A stretch of DNA of 64,000 nt, taken from assembly GCF_900580675.1 (NCBI RefSeq), contig NZ_UTBG01000001.1, positions 1-64,000 of the forward strand, in the 5' to 3' direction. The first letter of the stretch is position 1; each line of letters opens with the position of its first letter. Positions 33,854 through 42,637 of this stretch are shown in pieces. The translations under genes and the position numbers were made by a program. The notes under the pieces were generated by a model. It saw nothing but the letters and a program-made list of their open reading frames with translations. It ran no database searches and was not told the origin of the DNA. Origin of the DNA: Pseudomonas viridiflava (GTDB lineage: Bacteria > Pseudomonadota > Gammaproteobacteria > Pseudomonadales > Pseudomonadaceae).

Positions 33854-34792
33854 ATGAGTCATGAAACCTTCGGCCAGCCATTGCTGACCTTCCCCGACGC
33901 CGAAAAAAGCCCGTTGAGCATCCGCGCCAAGGCGTTGGTGTTTGTCGACCCGCGCTCGCGACAACTGCGCGAAGACCTGGAAAACCTCGCCCCGCGTGCC
34001 TTGCCCGTGTTGATCCGCGGTGAAACCGGCAGTGGTAAAGAGCTGCTGGCGCGGCATATTCATCGGGGCAGCGACCGCACCGGCCTGTTTGTGTCGGTCA
34101 ATTGCGGCGCCATCAGCCCCACCTATGCCGATGCCGAATTGTTCGGCTATGCCGCCGGTGCCCACAGCGGCGCGGCCAGCAGCCGCGCCGGTTGGTTCGG
34201 CTCAGCCAATGGCGGCACCTTGTACCTGGATGAGATCGGCGACTTGCCGTTGCCGATCCAGGTCAAGTTGCTCGCCGCCCTGGAAAACCACGAAGTGACG
34301 CGCGTCGGCGCCCAGCAGCCGAGCCCGGTGGACGTGCGCCTGGTGGCCGCCACCAGCATCGACCTGGCCCAAGCCGTGGCGGCGGGCAAGTTTCATGAGC
34401 GACTGTTCCATTACCTCAGCGAAGGCCGGCTGGACTTGCCGGCCTTGCGCGAGCGGGTCGGCGACATCCTGTCCCTGGCCGAGTACTTCCTGGGCATCTA
34501 CAGCCAGCGCCTGGACCTGCCGGTGCCGCTGATCAGCGATGCGGCCCAGCGCGTGCTGGAGCATCACAGCTGGCCGGGCAATACCCGCGAACTGGAAAAC
34601 GTTATTCACTTTGCCTTGCTGGTCAGCAGTGGCGACGAGATTTTGCCCGAGCATTTGAACCTGCCGGTGGCGGGCTCGCCGTTGGAGCAGGTGCAGCGGA
34701 TTTTCGCGAGTGCCAGCCACGCCGAGAGACGCACCTTGCTCAGCTTTCTACATGAACAGCAGCTACATGAGCAAAATGGAATATCAACGTGA
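33854..34792 (+). CDS. Sigma-54-dependent activator AAA+ domain, SfnR-like, lacking a visible DNA-binding domain
   Basis: A 312-residue bacterial enhancer-binding-type ATPase. Walker A is GETGSGKE (about 56-63), Walker B is GGTLYLDEIGDL (about 120-131), and the sensor-II part is WPGNTRELENVIHFALL. The sigma-54-contacting loop reads GAHSGA (about 102-107), not GAFTGA. There is no receiver domain, and the protein ends soon after the AAA+ domain (HEQQLHEQNGIST) without the usual Fis-type helix-turn-helix. Its position between sulfur-import genes fits the SfnR group of sulfur-starvation regulators. Loss of the C-terminus may be natural or a frameshift. Confidence 0.82.
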   Translation: MSHETFGQPLLTFPDAEKSPLSIRAKALVFVDPRSRQLREDLENLAPRALPVLIRGETGSGKELLARHIHRGSDRTGLFVSVNCGAISPTYADAELFGYAAGAHSGAASSRAGWFGSANGGTLYLDEIGDLPLPIQVKLLAALENHEVTRVGAQQPSPVDVRLVAATSIDLAQAVAAGKFHERLFHYLSEGRLDLPALRERVGDILSLAEYFLGIYSQRLDLPVPLISDAAQRVLEHHSWPGNTRELENVIHFALLVSSGDEILPEHLNLPVAGSPLEQVQRIFASASHAERRTLLSFLHEQQLHEQNGIST

Positions 34793-34919
34793 ATAAAAGA
34801 TATTGTTCGGGAATAAAAAATATAGGTATTGTCCCTCCCACGCCGCGATAGCACTTCGCTGGCACATCACATAAAAAACGGTCGTCAGAGACGCCCCGGA
34901 ATTTCGATAAGGACACTGC

Positions 34920-35702
34920 ATGAAAAAGGTTCTGTTGTTTACCGCACTGGCGGCTGCCCTGACTGCAAGCTTCGCCCAGGCCAACGAGAAACTGGTGGTT
35001 GCCGCCACCCCGATCCCGCACGCCGAGATCCTCGAGCTGGTCAAGCCGACCCTGGCCAAAGAAGGCGTGGACCTGGAAATCAAAGTCTTCACCGACTATG
35101 TACAGCCCAACGTACAGGTCGCCGAAAAGCGCCTGGACGCCAACTACTTCCAGACCCTGCCGTACCTGGAAAACTTCAACAAGGGCAAGGGCACCAACCT
35201 GGTCACCGTGGTCGGCGTGCACGTTGAACCCTTCGGCGGCTACTCGAAGAAGATCAAGAACATCTCCGAGCTGAAAGATGGCGCCACCGTGGCCATCCCG
35301 AACGAAGGCTCCAACAGCGGCCGCGCCCTGTTGCTGCTGCAGAAGGCCGGTGTGATCACCCTGAAAGACCCGACCAATGCCCTGGCCACGCCGAAAGACA
35401 TCGCCAGCAACCCGAAGAACCTGAAATTCAAAGAGCTGGAATCGGCGCTGCTGCCACGCGTGCTGGACCAGGTTGACCTGGACCTGATCAACACCAACTA
35501 CGCCCTGGAAGCCGGCCTGAACCCAGCCAAAGACGCGCTGATCATCGAAGACGCCAAGTCGCCTTACGTGAACTTCCTGGTGGCACGCCCGGATAACAAG
35601 GACAGCGACGCCATCCAGAAACTGGCCAAGGCGCTGACCAGCCCGGAAGTCAAAGCGTTCATCGAGAAGAAGTACAACGGCGCAGTCGTGCCGGCGTTCT
35701 GA
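34920..35702 (+). CDS. MetQ/NlpA family substrate-binding protein
   Basis: A 260-residue binding protein with a Sec signal ending in SFAQA|NEKL (no lipobox Cys, so probably soluble in the periplasm). The NlpA-fold motifs are ATPIPHAEILELVKP, FTDYVQPNVQVAEKRLDANYFQ and IPNEGSNSGRALLLL. The family binds D/L-methionine or related compounds. No permease or ATPase follows it, so it may feed the MetNI pair at 48559-50308. An AT-rich promoter area lies just upstream (34790-34840), and AAGGAC precedes the start. Confidence 0.9.
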   Translation: MKKVLLFTALAAALTASFAQANEKLVVAATPIPHAEILELVKPTLAKEGVDLEIKVFTDYVQPNVQVAEKRLDANYFQTLPYLENFNKGKGTNLVTVVGVHVEPFGGYSKKIKNISELKDGATVAIPNEGSNSGRALLLLQKAGVITLKDPTNALATPKDIASNPKNLKFKELESALLPRVLDQVDLDLINTNYALEAGLNPAKDALIIEDAKSPYVNFLVARPDNKDSDAIQKLAKALTSPEVKAFIEKKYNGAVVPAF

Positions 35703-35730
35703 TGTAGACAAAAACCCCCTTCAAGGTTTG

Positions 35731-35766
35731 AACGCCGACGGCTTGGATAGCGTCGGCGTTTTTTTA
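35731..35766 (+). terminator. Rho-independent terminator after the MetQ-like gene
   Basis: AACGCCGAC and GTCGGCGTT pair around a 12-base loop and are followed by a T run. This ends the single-gene unit. Confidence 0.9.
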
Positions 35767-35790
35767 TGGCCGTGAAATAGGGTCGGAAAC

Positions 35791-35880
35791 TGTGGGCGCT
35801 GGCTTGCCTGCGATAACGGCTTGTCAGTCACAGACAGGCTGGCTGACCCAACGCTATCGCAGGCAAGCCAGCTCCCACAT
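35791..35880. repeat. REP inverted pair
   Basis: TGTGGGCGCTGGCTTGCCTG and CAGGCAAGCCAGCTCCCACA arms lie about 50 bases apart. Confidence 0.88.
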
Positions 35881-35894
35881 TTGGCCGGGTCGTT

Positions 35895-35981
35895 TCAGAT
35901 AGGCCGGCTGTTAATCGCCCTACGCAACGCCATCAACCACTTCACCAGCTCCTGCGGATCAATCGGTTTTCCAGTGTTCAT
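35895..35981 (-). CDS. Possible 28-residue microprotein
   Basis: A 29-codon frame, ATG 35981 to TGA 35895-35897, encodes a basic amphipathic-looking peptide (MNTGKPIDPQELVKWLMALR, then eight more). GAGGG lies 9 bases before the start, which is a good ribosome binding site. It lies alone on the minus strand in a 489-base gap, divergent from the ABC transporter operon at 36192. It may be a leader peptide or a stand-alone small protein. Coding status rests only on the start site and codon choice. Confidence 0.45.
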   Translation of the reverse strand: MNTGKPIDPQELVKWLMALRRAINSRPI

Positions 35982-36191
35982 CGTTCAATCCCTCGAATCA
36001 CAGACCCCCCAACCATAGCCGCTACCCGGCAAACCCGCGAATCCGCCGGTTATCTTTTTGGGTGATATCAATATGCTATTTGGGTATTTAAATTTTACTT
36101 TTTATACCTTTAAAGTTCGCGCTACCCGGCGTTACCCACGCCGGATCGGACTGCGCCCGCTGCATTACCCTTGCGGCGTCATGGACTCAAG

Positions 36192-36857
36192 ATGACCTTC
36201 GATTTTGCTTTTATCCTCAGCACCTTGCCGGCGTTTCTCAAAGCCGTCGGGGTGACGCTGCAAGTGGGCCTGATCGCCATTGCCACCTCCTTGCTGGTGG
36301 CGCTGATCAACGCCGCGCTACTGGTGTTTCGCACGCCCTACCTGTGGCGCCTGGTGGCGCTGTATGTGGAACTGGCCCGCAACACCCCGCTGCTGATCCA
36401 ACTGTTTTTCGTGTACTTCGCACTGCCGGCCCTGGGCTTCAATATCTCCGGGTTCTGGGCGGCGATCATCACCATGACCTTCCTTGGCGGCGCCTACCTC
36501 ACCGAAGTGCTGCGCGCCGGTGTGGAAGCCGTGCCGTTGGCGCAGCTCGAGTCGGGCAAGTCCATCGGGTTGTCCGACTGGCAACTGCTGCGCCATGTGA
36601 TCCTGCCCCAGGCCGGTATCCTCAGCCTGCCGGCGCTGTTCGCCAATTTCATTTTCCTGCTCAAGGAAACCACCGTGGTCTCGGCCGTGGCGGTGCCGGA
36701 GATTCTCTACACCACCAAGAGCTACATCGCGCTCTACTACAAGACCTACGAAATGCTCGCCGTGCTGACGCTGATTTGCGTGCTGCTGTTTTTGCCGCTG
36801 TCGCTGCTGCTCAGCCGCCTGGAAAGGAGGCTCCAGCATGGCCAGTTCGGGTCTTGA
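36192..36857 (+). CDS. Polar amino-acid ABC transporter permease
   Basis: A 221-residue permease of the His/Glu/Gln/Arg family, about five helices, with ELARNTPLLIQLFFVYFALP and the coupling loop LESGKSIGLSDWQLLRHVILPQA. ATG 36192 has only a weak ribosome binding site. It overlaps the next permease gene by 20 bases, and four genes form one operon (36192-39115). The AT-rich stretch at 36060-36120 is the probable promoter. Confidence 0.9.
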   Translation: MTFDFAFILSTLPAFLKAVGVTLQVGLIAIATSLLVALINAALLVFRTPYLWRLVALYVELARNTPLLIQLFFVYFALPALGFNISGFWAAIITMTFLGGAYLTEVLRAGVEAVPLAQLESGKSIGLSDWQLLRHVILPQAGILSLPALFANFIFLLKETTVVSAVAVPEILYTTKSYIALYYKTYEMLAVLTLICVLLFLPLSLLLSRLERRLQHGQFGS

Positions 36858-37497
36858 GTTGTTGTGGGTGTCGTTGCCGCAATTGGGCAAGGGCGCCGCG
36901 CAAACCCTGTCGATTTCTTTTTTGAGCATCGCCTTCAGCACTGTTGGCGGCGTGTTGTACGGCGTGCTGCGCACCCTGAATAACCGGCTGATCAACGCGC
37001 TGCTGCGGGTTTACCTGGAGCTGTTCCGCGCGATCCCGGTGCTGGTGTGGCTGTACCTGCTGTTTTTCGGACTGCCGATTTTCTTCGGCCTGAGCATCCC
37101 GAGCTTCTGGTGCGCGGTGCTGGTGCTGTCGCTGTGGGGCGCCAGCGAGGTCGGCGAAGTGGTGCGCGGCGCGTTGCATTCGCTGCCGCGTGGCCAGCGC
37201 GAGGCAGGCCTGTCGATTGGCCTGTCCGATCCGCAGCTTTACGGCTACGTGCTGTTGCCCCAGGCCCTCAAACGCATGACCCCGCCGACCATCAACGTCT
37301 ACACGCGGATCATCAAGACCAGCTCGCTGGCGGTGCTGATCGGCGTGGTGGACGTGATCAAGGTCGGCCAGCAAATCATCGAGCGCACCTACGAGTCGGT
37401 ATTGATCTACGGCGTGCTGTTCCTGTTTTTCTTCTTTATCTGCTACCCGTTGTCGGCCGCCTCCAAGGTGCTGGAACGGCGCTGGGCCCAAGCATGA
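36838..37497 (+). CDS. Polar amino-acid ABC transporter permease
   Basis: A 219-residue second permease with LELFRAIPVLVWLYLLFFGLP and the coupling loop QREAGLSIGLSDPQLYGYVLLPQA. It pairs with the previous gene to form the membrane channel. It overlaps the ATPase gene by ATGA. Confidence 0.9.
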   Translation: MASSGLELLWVSLPQLGKGAAQTLSISFLSIAFSTVGGVLYGVLRTLNNRLINALLRVYLELFRAIPVLVWLYLLFFGLPIFFGLSIPSFWCAVLVLSLWGASEVGEVVRGALHSLPRGQREAGLSIGLSDPQLYGYVLLPQALKRMTPPTINVYTRIIKTSSLAVLIGVVDVIKVGQQIIERTYESVLIYGVLFLFFFFICYPLSAASKVLERRWAQA

Positions 37498-38270
37498 GCG
37501 CATTGATCGAGTTCCAGGGTTTCAACAAGTTTTTCGGCGACCAGCAGGTGCTCAAGGGCATCGACCTGCGCGTGCAAAGCGGCGAAGTGGTGGTGATCCT
37601 CGGCCCCAGCGGCTGCGGCAAAAGTACCTTGCTGCGTTGCCTCAACGGCCTGGAAGTGGCCCACAGCGGCAGCCTGCGGTTTGCCGGCAAGGAGTTATTG
37701 GATAAAAACACCGACTGGCGCCAGGTGCGTCAGGACGTGGGCATGGTGTTCCAGAGTTACCACCTGTTCCCGCATATGAGCGTGCTCGACAACATCCTGC
37801 TCGGCCCGCTGAAAGTGCAGAAACGCGAGTCCCGCGAAGCCCGCGCCCAGGCCGAAAAACTGCTGGAGCGCGTGGGCCTGGCCGACAAGCGCGACGCCTT
37901 CCCGCGCCAGCTCTCCGGCGGTCAGCAGCAACGCATCGCCATCGTCCGCTCGTTGTGCATGAACCCGCAGGTGATGTTGTTTGACGAAGTCACCGCCGCC
38001 CTCGACCCGGAGATGGTCAAGGAAGTGCTGGAGGTGATTCAGGGCCTGGCCCGCGATGGCATGACCTTGCTGATCGTCACCCACGAAATGGCCTTCGCCC
38101 GCGCTGTCGCCGACCGCGTGGTGTTTATGGAGGCCGGTCGCATCCTCGAACAGAACACCCCCGAAGAATTCTTTACGAACCCGCAAACCGCACGCGCGCA
38201 GCAGTTTCTGGAGAAGTTTTCCTTTGTTTCAACACTGCCCAAAAAGACCAAGGAACTGGAGCTGCCATGA
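37494..38270 (+). CDS. Polar amino-acid ABC transporter ATPase
   Basis: A 258-residue ATPase of the GlnQ/HisP type. Walker A is GPSGCGKSTL, the signature is [15 protein letters not shown], Walker B is VMLFDEVTAALDP (Val in place of the usual Pro after DE), and the switch His is in VTHEMAFA. It is coupled by ATGA overlaps to the permease before and the binding protein after it. Confidence 0.92.
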   Translation: MSALIEFQGFNKFFGDQQVLKGIDLRVQSGEVVVILGPSGCGKSTLLRCLNGLEVAHSGSLRFAGKELLDKNTDWRQVRQDVGMVFQSYHLFPHMSVLDNILLGPLKVQKRESREARAQAEKLLERVGLADKRDAFPRQLSGGQQQRIAIVRSLCMNPQVMLFDEVTAALDPEMVKEVLEVIQGLARDGMTLLIVTHEMAFARAVADRVVFMEAGRILEQNTPEEFFTNPQTARAQQFLEKFSFVSTLPKKTKELELP

Positions 38271-39115
38271 AAAAGTTACTGCTGCCACTGTTTGCCGTCG
38301 CGTTGCTCGCCGGCTGCGATAAGAAGGCCGAAGAGCCCGTAAAACCTGCTGCCGTCAGCTACATCGATAAAATCAAAGCCCGCGACAAGCTGATCGTCGG
38401 CGTGTTTACCGACAAGCCGCCGTTCGGCTTTGTGAATGAAGCGGGTCGCTACGTCGGCTTCGATACCGACATCGGCCGCCAATTCGCCAAGGATTTGCTG
38501 GGCGATGAAAACAAGGTTGAGTTTGTTGCCGTCGAGCCGGCCAGCCGCATTCCATTCCTGCAAAGCGACAAGGTCGACCTGATCCTTGCCAATATGACCG
38601 TGACGCCGGAACGCAAGGAAGCGGTGGACTTCACCAACCCCAACCTGAAAGTCGCCGTGCAGGCCTTGGTGCCACAGGACAGCTCGGTAAAAAGCCTGGA
38701 CGACCTGGCGACCCGCACCACCATCGTCACCACCGGCACCACCGCCGATATCTGGCTGACCAAGAACCACCCGGACTGGAAACTGCTCAAGTTCGAGAAG
38801 AACTCAGAGTCGCTGCAAGCGCTGTCGGCCGGGCGTGGCGATGCGTATGCGCAGGACAACCTGGTGCTGTTCAGCTGGGCCAAGCAGAACCCGGGCTATC
38901 GCGTGCTGGAAGAGAAGCTGGGCGACGAAGCGCCGATTGCACCAGCGGTGAAGAAAGGCAACATCGAACTGCGCGACTGGGTGAATGCCGAGTTGGCGAA
39001 GTTGGGTGAGGAGAAATTCCTGCTCAAGCTCTACGACCAATATGTGCGTAAAGAACTGAGCGATGACACCAAGCCTGAGAGCGTGATTGTTGAAGGCGGG
39101 AAGTGGCAGGGCTGA
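38267..39115 (+). CDS. Lipid-anchored amino-acid-binding protein of ABC transporter
   Basis: A 282-residue family 3 solute-binding protein with lipobox LLAGC near residue 16. It has KLIVGVFTDKPPFGFVNEAGRYVGFDTDIGRQ in two adjacent parts, then NMTVTPERKEAVDFTNP. It is the last gene of the operon. In general the family binds polar amino acids. The sulfur-import surroundings suggest cystine, cysteine or a related ligand, which is inference. Confidence 0.9.
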   Translation: MKKLLLPLFAVALLAGCDKKAEEPVKPAAVSYIDKIKARDKLIVGVFTDKPPFGFVNEAGRYVGFDTDIGRQFAKDLLGDENKVEFVAVEPASRIPFLQSDKVDLILANMTVTPERKEAVDFTNPNLKVAVQALVPQDSSVKSLDDLATRTTIVTTGTTADIWLTKNHPDWKLLKFEKNSESLQALSAGRGDAYAQDNLVLFSWAKQNPGYRVLEEKLGDEAPIAPAVKKGNIELRDWVNAELAKLGEEKFLLKLYDQYVRKELSDDTKPESVIVEGGKWQG

Positions 39116-39118
39116 AAT

Positions 39119-39190
39119 AGCTATCGCAGGCAAGCCAGCTCCCACAGGCGAATGCATTCCAATGTGGGAGGGGGCTTGACCCGATGAGGT
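39119..39190. repeat. Compound REP element
   Basis: The same order of parts as at 24871-24950: CTATCGCAGGCAAGCCAGCT, then GCATTCC, then TGTGGGAGGGGGCTTG and GATGAGG. The two copies are about 85 percent alike. Confidence 0.7.
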
Positions 39191-39205
39191 CAGTAAAGAC
39201 TCCGC

Positions 39206-40372
39206 CTACTCCGGCCAATGCCAGGCCGGCGCATCCAAAATCCCTTGCCCGACGACCCGGGTCTCGCCCAGCACCTTCTCCAGCACAATCGAATTACACG
39301 CCTCATCCTGCTGCAACGCCGCAATCAGGCGGCTGGCATGCGACACCACCCATACCTGGCACTGCTGCGACGCCTGGATGATCAAGCGCGCCAGCGCCGG
39401 CAGCAGGTCCGGATGCAGGCTGGTCTCCGGCTCGTTCAGCACCATCATGGTCGGCGGCCGTGGCGTCAGCAGCGCCGCGATCAGCAGCAGGTAACGCAAG
39501 GTGCCATCCGACAACTCCGCCGCCGACAACGGGCGCAGCAACCCTTCCTGATAAAACTCAATGGCGAAGCGCCCGCCCTGCAACGGCTCGATATTCAACC
39601 GTGCGCCGGGGAAGGCGTCGCTGACAGCGCGTTGCAGCGCGTCCGGGTCGCCAATCTCGCGAATCGTCTGCAACGCCGCCGCCAGGTCGCGGCCATCGTG
39701 ATGCAGTACCGGCGTGCGCGTGCCCAGTTGGGGCTGGCGGACGGGCGCGTCGACGTCGCTGCGAAAGTGATCATAAAAGCGCCAGCCACGGATGCTTTCG
39801 CGCAGCAGCAATACCTCCGGCGAGCCACGCAGGCTGCCGACCTGATCGAACAGGCTGTGGTAGTTCGGCGTGTGCTGGGCCAGCACATCCCAGGCGCGGC
39901 CATCGCGGGCGCGCACCATCGGCCCCGAGCGCTGCACCAGCAGGCTGGCCGGGCGGTAGAGGTGGCCGGCCCAGATGCATTCTTTCTTCACCTCGGGGTC
40001 CAGGGCGAAATACGACAGGGTTTTCTCCGGCAGCCCCAGGGAAATCGCGTAGCTGAAATCATCCCCGGCAAAGCCCAGCCGCAGGCGCCTCACACCTTGG
40101 CGCACGATGGGCTCCACCGGCACCTCGCCGTTGTGCATGCGCCGGCTGATGGTTTCCGGCCCGGCCCAGAAGGTCGAATCGAGCCCACCCTCGCGCGCCA
40201 GCGCATTGATGACGCCGCCCTGAGCGGTTTCGGCCAGCAGACGCAAGGCGCGGTACAGGTTTGACTTGCCGCTGCCATTGGGCCCGGTGACCAGGTTCAG
40301 CCGGTCCAGCGGCACTACCAATTTATTGATCGAGCGGTAATTGGCCACCGCGAGGGTTTTGAGCATATGCAT
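39206..40372 (-). CDS. RecF/SMC-like AAA ATPase (AAA_21)
   Basis: A 388-residue ATPase. Walker A is VTGPNGSGKSNLYRAL (about 28-40), the late signature-like motif is LSDGTLRYLLLIAAL, Walker B is MMVLNEPETSLHPDLL, and the switch His is in VVSHASRLIAAL. These are the marks of stand-alone ABC-type ATPases of the RecF/OLD group. It has no coiled-coil hinge and no TOPRIM nuclease domain, so it is not an OLD nuclease. The function is unknown; some relatives act in DNA repair or defence. It stands alone between two operons. Confidence 0.85.
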   Translation of the reverse strand: MHMLKTLAVANYRSINKLVVPLDRLNLVTGPNGSGKSNLYRALRLLAETAQGGVINALAREGGLDSTFWAGPETISRRMHNGEVPVEPIVRQGVRRLRLGFAGDDFSYAISLGLPEKTLSYFALDPEVKKECIWAGHLYRPASLLVQRSGPMVRARDGRAWDVLAQHTPNYHSLFDQVGSLRGSPEVLLLRESIRGWRFYDHFRSDVDAPVRQPQLGTRTPVLHHDGRDLAAALQTIREIGDPDALQRAVSDAFPGARLNIEPLQGGRFAIEFYQEGLLRPLSAAELSDGTLRYLLLIAALLTPRPPTMMVLNEPETSLHPDLLPALARLIIQASQQCQVWVVSHASRLIAALQQDEACNSIVLEKVLGETRVVGQGILDAPAWHWPE

Positions 40373-40487
40373 TCAGTCGGCTTGGGAACCATTGGAGTAT
40401 GGGATCCTCCATGCAGATAAGGAACCCTGATCTAAGCTCACAGTCGCATACACACTGGCAAGTCGGCATCACGCAAAAGGAGCCTGC

Positions 40488-41570
40488 ATGGGCGGTCGCA
40501 CTTCGACATATATTCTCGGCCTTGGCCTGTTGGCGCTGCTCAGCGGCTGTGGCGAGGAAAACACTGAGCCCAAGGCGCATTCACGGGTGTTTGTGCAGAC
40601 CGTGCAGTCGGCGGATTTTGCCGCGGCGGTCACCCTCACCGGGGATATCCAGGCCCGCGTGCAAACCGATTTGTCCTTCCGCGTGGGCGGCAAGATCATC
40701 CAGCGCATGGTCGACGTGGGCGACCGCGTGACCGCCAAGCAGGTGCTGGCCAAGCTCGACCCCAAGGATTTGCAGACTAACGTCGATTCCGCCCAGGCCC
40801 AGGTTGTGGCCGAACAGGCGCGCGTCAAGCAGACCGCCGCCGCCTTTGTGCGCCAGGAAAAACTCCTGCCCAAGGGCTACACCAGCCGCAGTGAATACGA
40901 CTCTGCCCAGGCCGCGCTGCGCAGCAGCCAGAGCGCTTTGGCCGCCGCCCAGGCGCAACTGGCGAATGCCCGCGAACAACTCGGTTACACCGCGCTGGTC
41001 GCCGACGCGCCGGGCGTGATTACCGCGCGCCAGGCCGAAGTCGGCCAGGTGGTGCAGGCCACCGTGCCGATTTTCAGCCTGGCCCGGGATGGCGAGCGCG
41101 ATGCGGTGTTCAATGTCTATGAGTCGTTGCTGGTAGAGCCGCCGACAGACGCGCCGATCACCGTGAGCCTGCTGGATAACCCGAGCATCAAAGTGCAGGG
41201 CAAAGTCCGTGAGGTCACCCCGGCTGTGGCCGCCAACACCGGCACCGTGCAAGTGAAAATCGCCCTTCAGGCATTGCCCAAGGGCATGCAGCTGGGCTCG
41301 GTGGTCAGCGCCACCGCCAATGGCCCGGCCAAAGCCAGCATCGAGCTGCCCTGGTCGGCGTTGACCAAAGACCTCAGCGAGCCCGCCGTGTGGCTGATCG
41401 ACGGCGACGGCAAGGCGCAGTTGCACAAGGTCACGGTGGCGCGCTACCTCACCGGCAAAGTGATCATTGGCGAGGGCCTTAAAGGCGGCGAAAAAGTCGT
41501 GGTGGCCGGTGGGCAATTGCTGCACCCCGGCATGCTGGTCGAGATCGCCCAGCAAGGAGCCCAGCCATGA
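40488..41570 (+). CDS. RND efflux periplasmic adaptor (TriA-like)
   Basis: A 360-residue membrane-fusion lipoprotein with lipobox LLSGC. The barrel-sandwich part (LSFRVGGKIIQRMVDVGDRV), a long helical hairpin (about 90-160) and the DAPGVITARQAEVGQVV lipoyl-like return are present. It links the RND pump to an outer-membrane channel. It overlaps the next adaptor gene by ATGA. Two adaptors before one pump is the arrangement of P. aeruginosa TriABC. Confidence 0.9.
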   Translation: MGGRTSTYILGLGLLALLSGCGEENTEPKAHSRVFVQTVQSADFAAAVTLTGDIQARVQTDLSFRVGGKIIQRMVDVGDRVTAKQVLAKLDPKDLQTNVDSAQAQVVAEQARVKQTAAAFVRQEKLLPKGYTSRSEYDSAQAALRSSQSALAAAQAQLANAREQLGYTALVADAPGVITARQAEVGQVVQATVPIFSLARDGERDAVFNVYESLLVEPPTDAPITVSLLDNPSIKVQGKVREVTPAVAANTGTVQVKIALQALPKGMQLGSVVSATANGPAKASIELPWSALTKDLSEPAVWLIDGDGKAQLHKVTVARYLTGKVIIGEGLKGGEKVVVAGGQLLHPGMLVEIAQQGAQP

Positions 41571-42637
41571 AGCGCCTGACGCTCCTGCTCACCGCCAGCC
41601 TGTTGCTGTCGGCCTGCTCCAAGGAAGAACCGGCACCCGAACCCGTACGCCCGGTGTTGTCGATGGAAGTGACTGCCGAAGACCAGGAAAACCTCGGCCG
41701 CTTCGCCGGCACCATCCAGGCCCGCTATGAAAGCAACCTGGGTTTCCGTGTGCCTGGCCGCATCGCCCGTCGCGCCGTGGATGTGGGCGCCGAAGTGGAG
41801 AAGGGCGCCTTGCTCGCCGTGCTCGACCCCACTGACCAGCAAAACCAGTTGCGCTCGGCCCAGGGCGACCTGGCGCGGGTGCAGGCGCAGTACATCAATG
41901 CCCAGGCCAACGCGCGCCGCCAGCAGGAATTGTTCAACCGCGGCGTTGGCGCCCAGGCCCAACTCGACATCGCCCAAACCGATTTGAAAACCACCCAGGC
42001 CACCCTCGACCAGGCCAAAGCCTCGGTGAACCAGGCTAAGGATCAACTCAACTACGCCGAGCTGCGCACCGACCACTCCGGCATCGTCACCGCCTGGAAC
42101 GCCGAGGCCGGCCAGGTGGTCGCCGCCGGCCAGCAGGTGGTGACCCTGGCGCGCCCGGACATCAAGGAAGCGGTGATCGACCTGCCCGCCGGCCTCGCCG
42201 AGCGCCTGCCGCCGGACGTGGTGTTCCTGGTGGCCGGGCAACTCGACCCCAGCGTGCACACCACCGCCGTTGTGCGCGAGATCGAGCCCCAGGCCCAAAG
42301 CGCCACACGCACCCGTCGTGCGCGCCTGAGCCTCGCCGAGACGCCTGCCGCGTTTCGCCTCGGCACTGCGATCAGCGTGACCCTGAGCACCGCCATCGCG
42401 CCACGCATCGAACTGCCCTTGAGCGCCTTGCAGGAAGCCGACGGCAAGACCCGCATCTGGCTGCTCGATACCCAAAACCAGACCGTGCAACCGCGTGACG
42501 TGACCGTCATCAGCCGTGACGCCAACAGCGCCGTGCTCAACGCTGGCGTCAAACCCGGCGAGCGTGTGGTGACCGCTGGCGTGAACAGCCTGAAACCCGG
42601 GCAAAAAGTCAAAATCGACGAGGACAGCCCGCGATGA
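41567..42637 (+). CDS. RND efflux periplasmic adaptor (TriB-like)
   Basis: A 356-residue second membrane-fusion lipoprotein, lipobox LLSAC. The lipoyl part reads NLGFRVPGRIARRAVDVGAEV, and a helical hairpin with LFNRGVGAQAQLDIAQ follows, then LRTDHSGIVTAWNAEAGQVV. It is coupled by overlaps to both neighbours. In TriABC both adaptors are needed for the pump to work. Confidence 0.9.
   Translation: MKRLTLLLTASLLLSACSKEEPAPEPVRPVLSMEVTAEDQENLGRFAGTIQARYESNLGFRVPGRIARRAVDVGAEVEKGALLAVLDPTDQQNQLRSAQGDLARVQAQYINAQANARRQQELFNRGVGAQAQLDIAQTDLKTTQATLDQAKASVNQAKDQLNYAELRTDHSGIVTAWNAEAGQVVAAGQQVVTLARPDIKEAVIDLPAGLAERLPPDVVFLVAGQLDPSVHTTAVVREIEPQAQSATRTRRARLSLAETPAAFRLGTAISVTLSTAIAPRIELPLSALQEADGKTRIWLLDTQNQTVQPRDVTVISRDANSAVLNAGVKPGERVVTAGVNSLKPGQKVKIDEDSPR

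Noticed and set aside
39206..40372. RecF-like ATPase as part of a defence system (OLD, Gabija-like or retron)
   Set aside because: No TOPRIM, helicase, nuclease or reverse transcriptase gene is adjacent and the gene sits between housekeeping operons.
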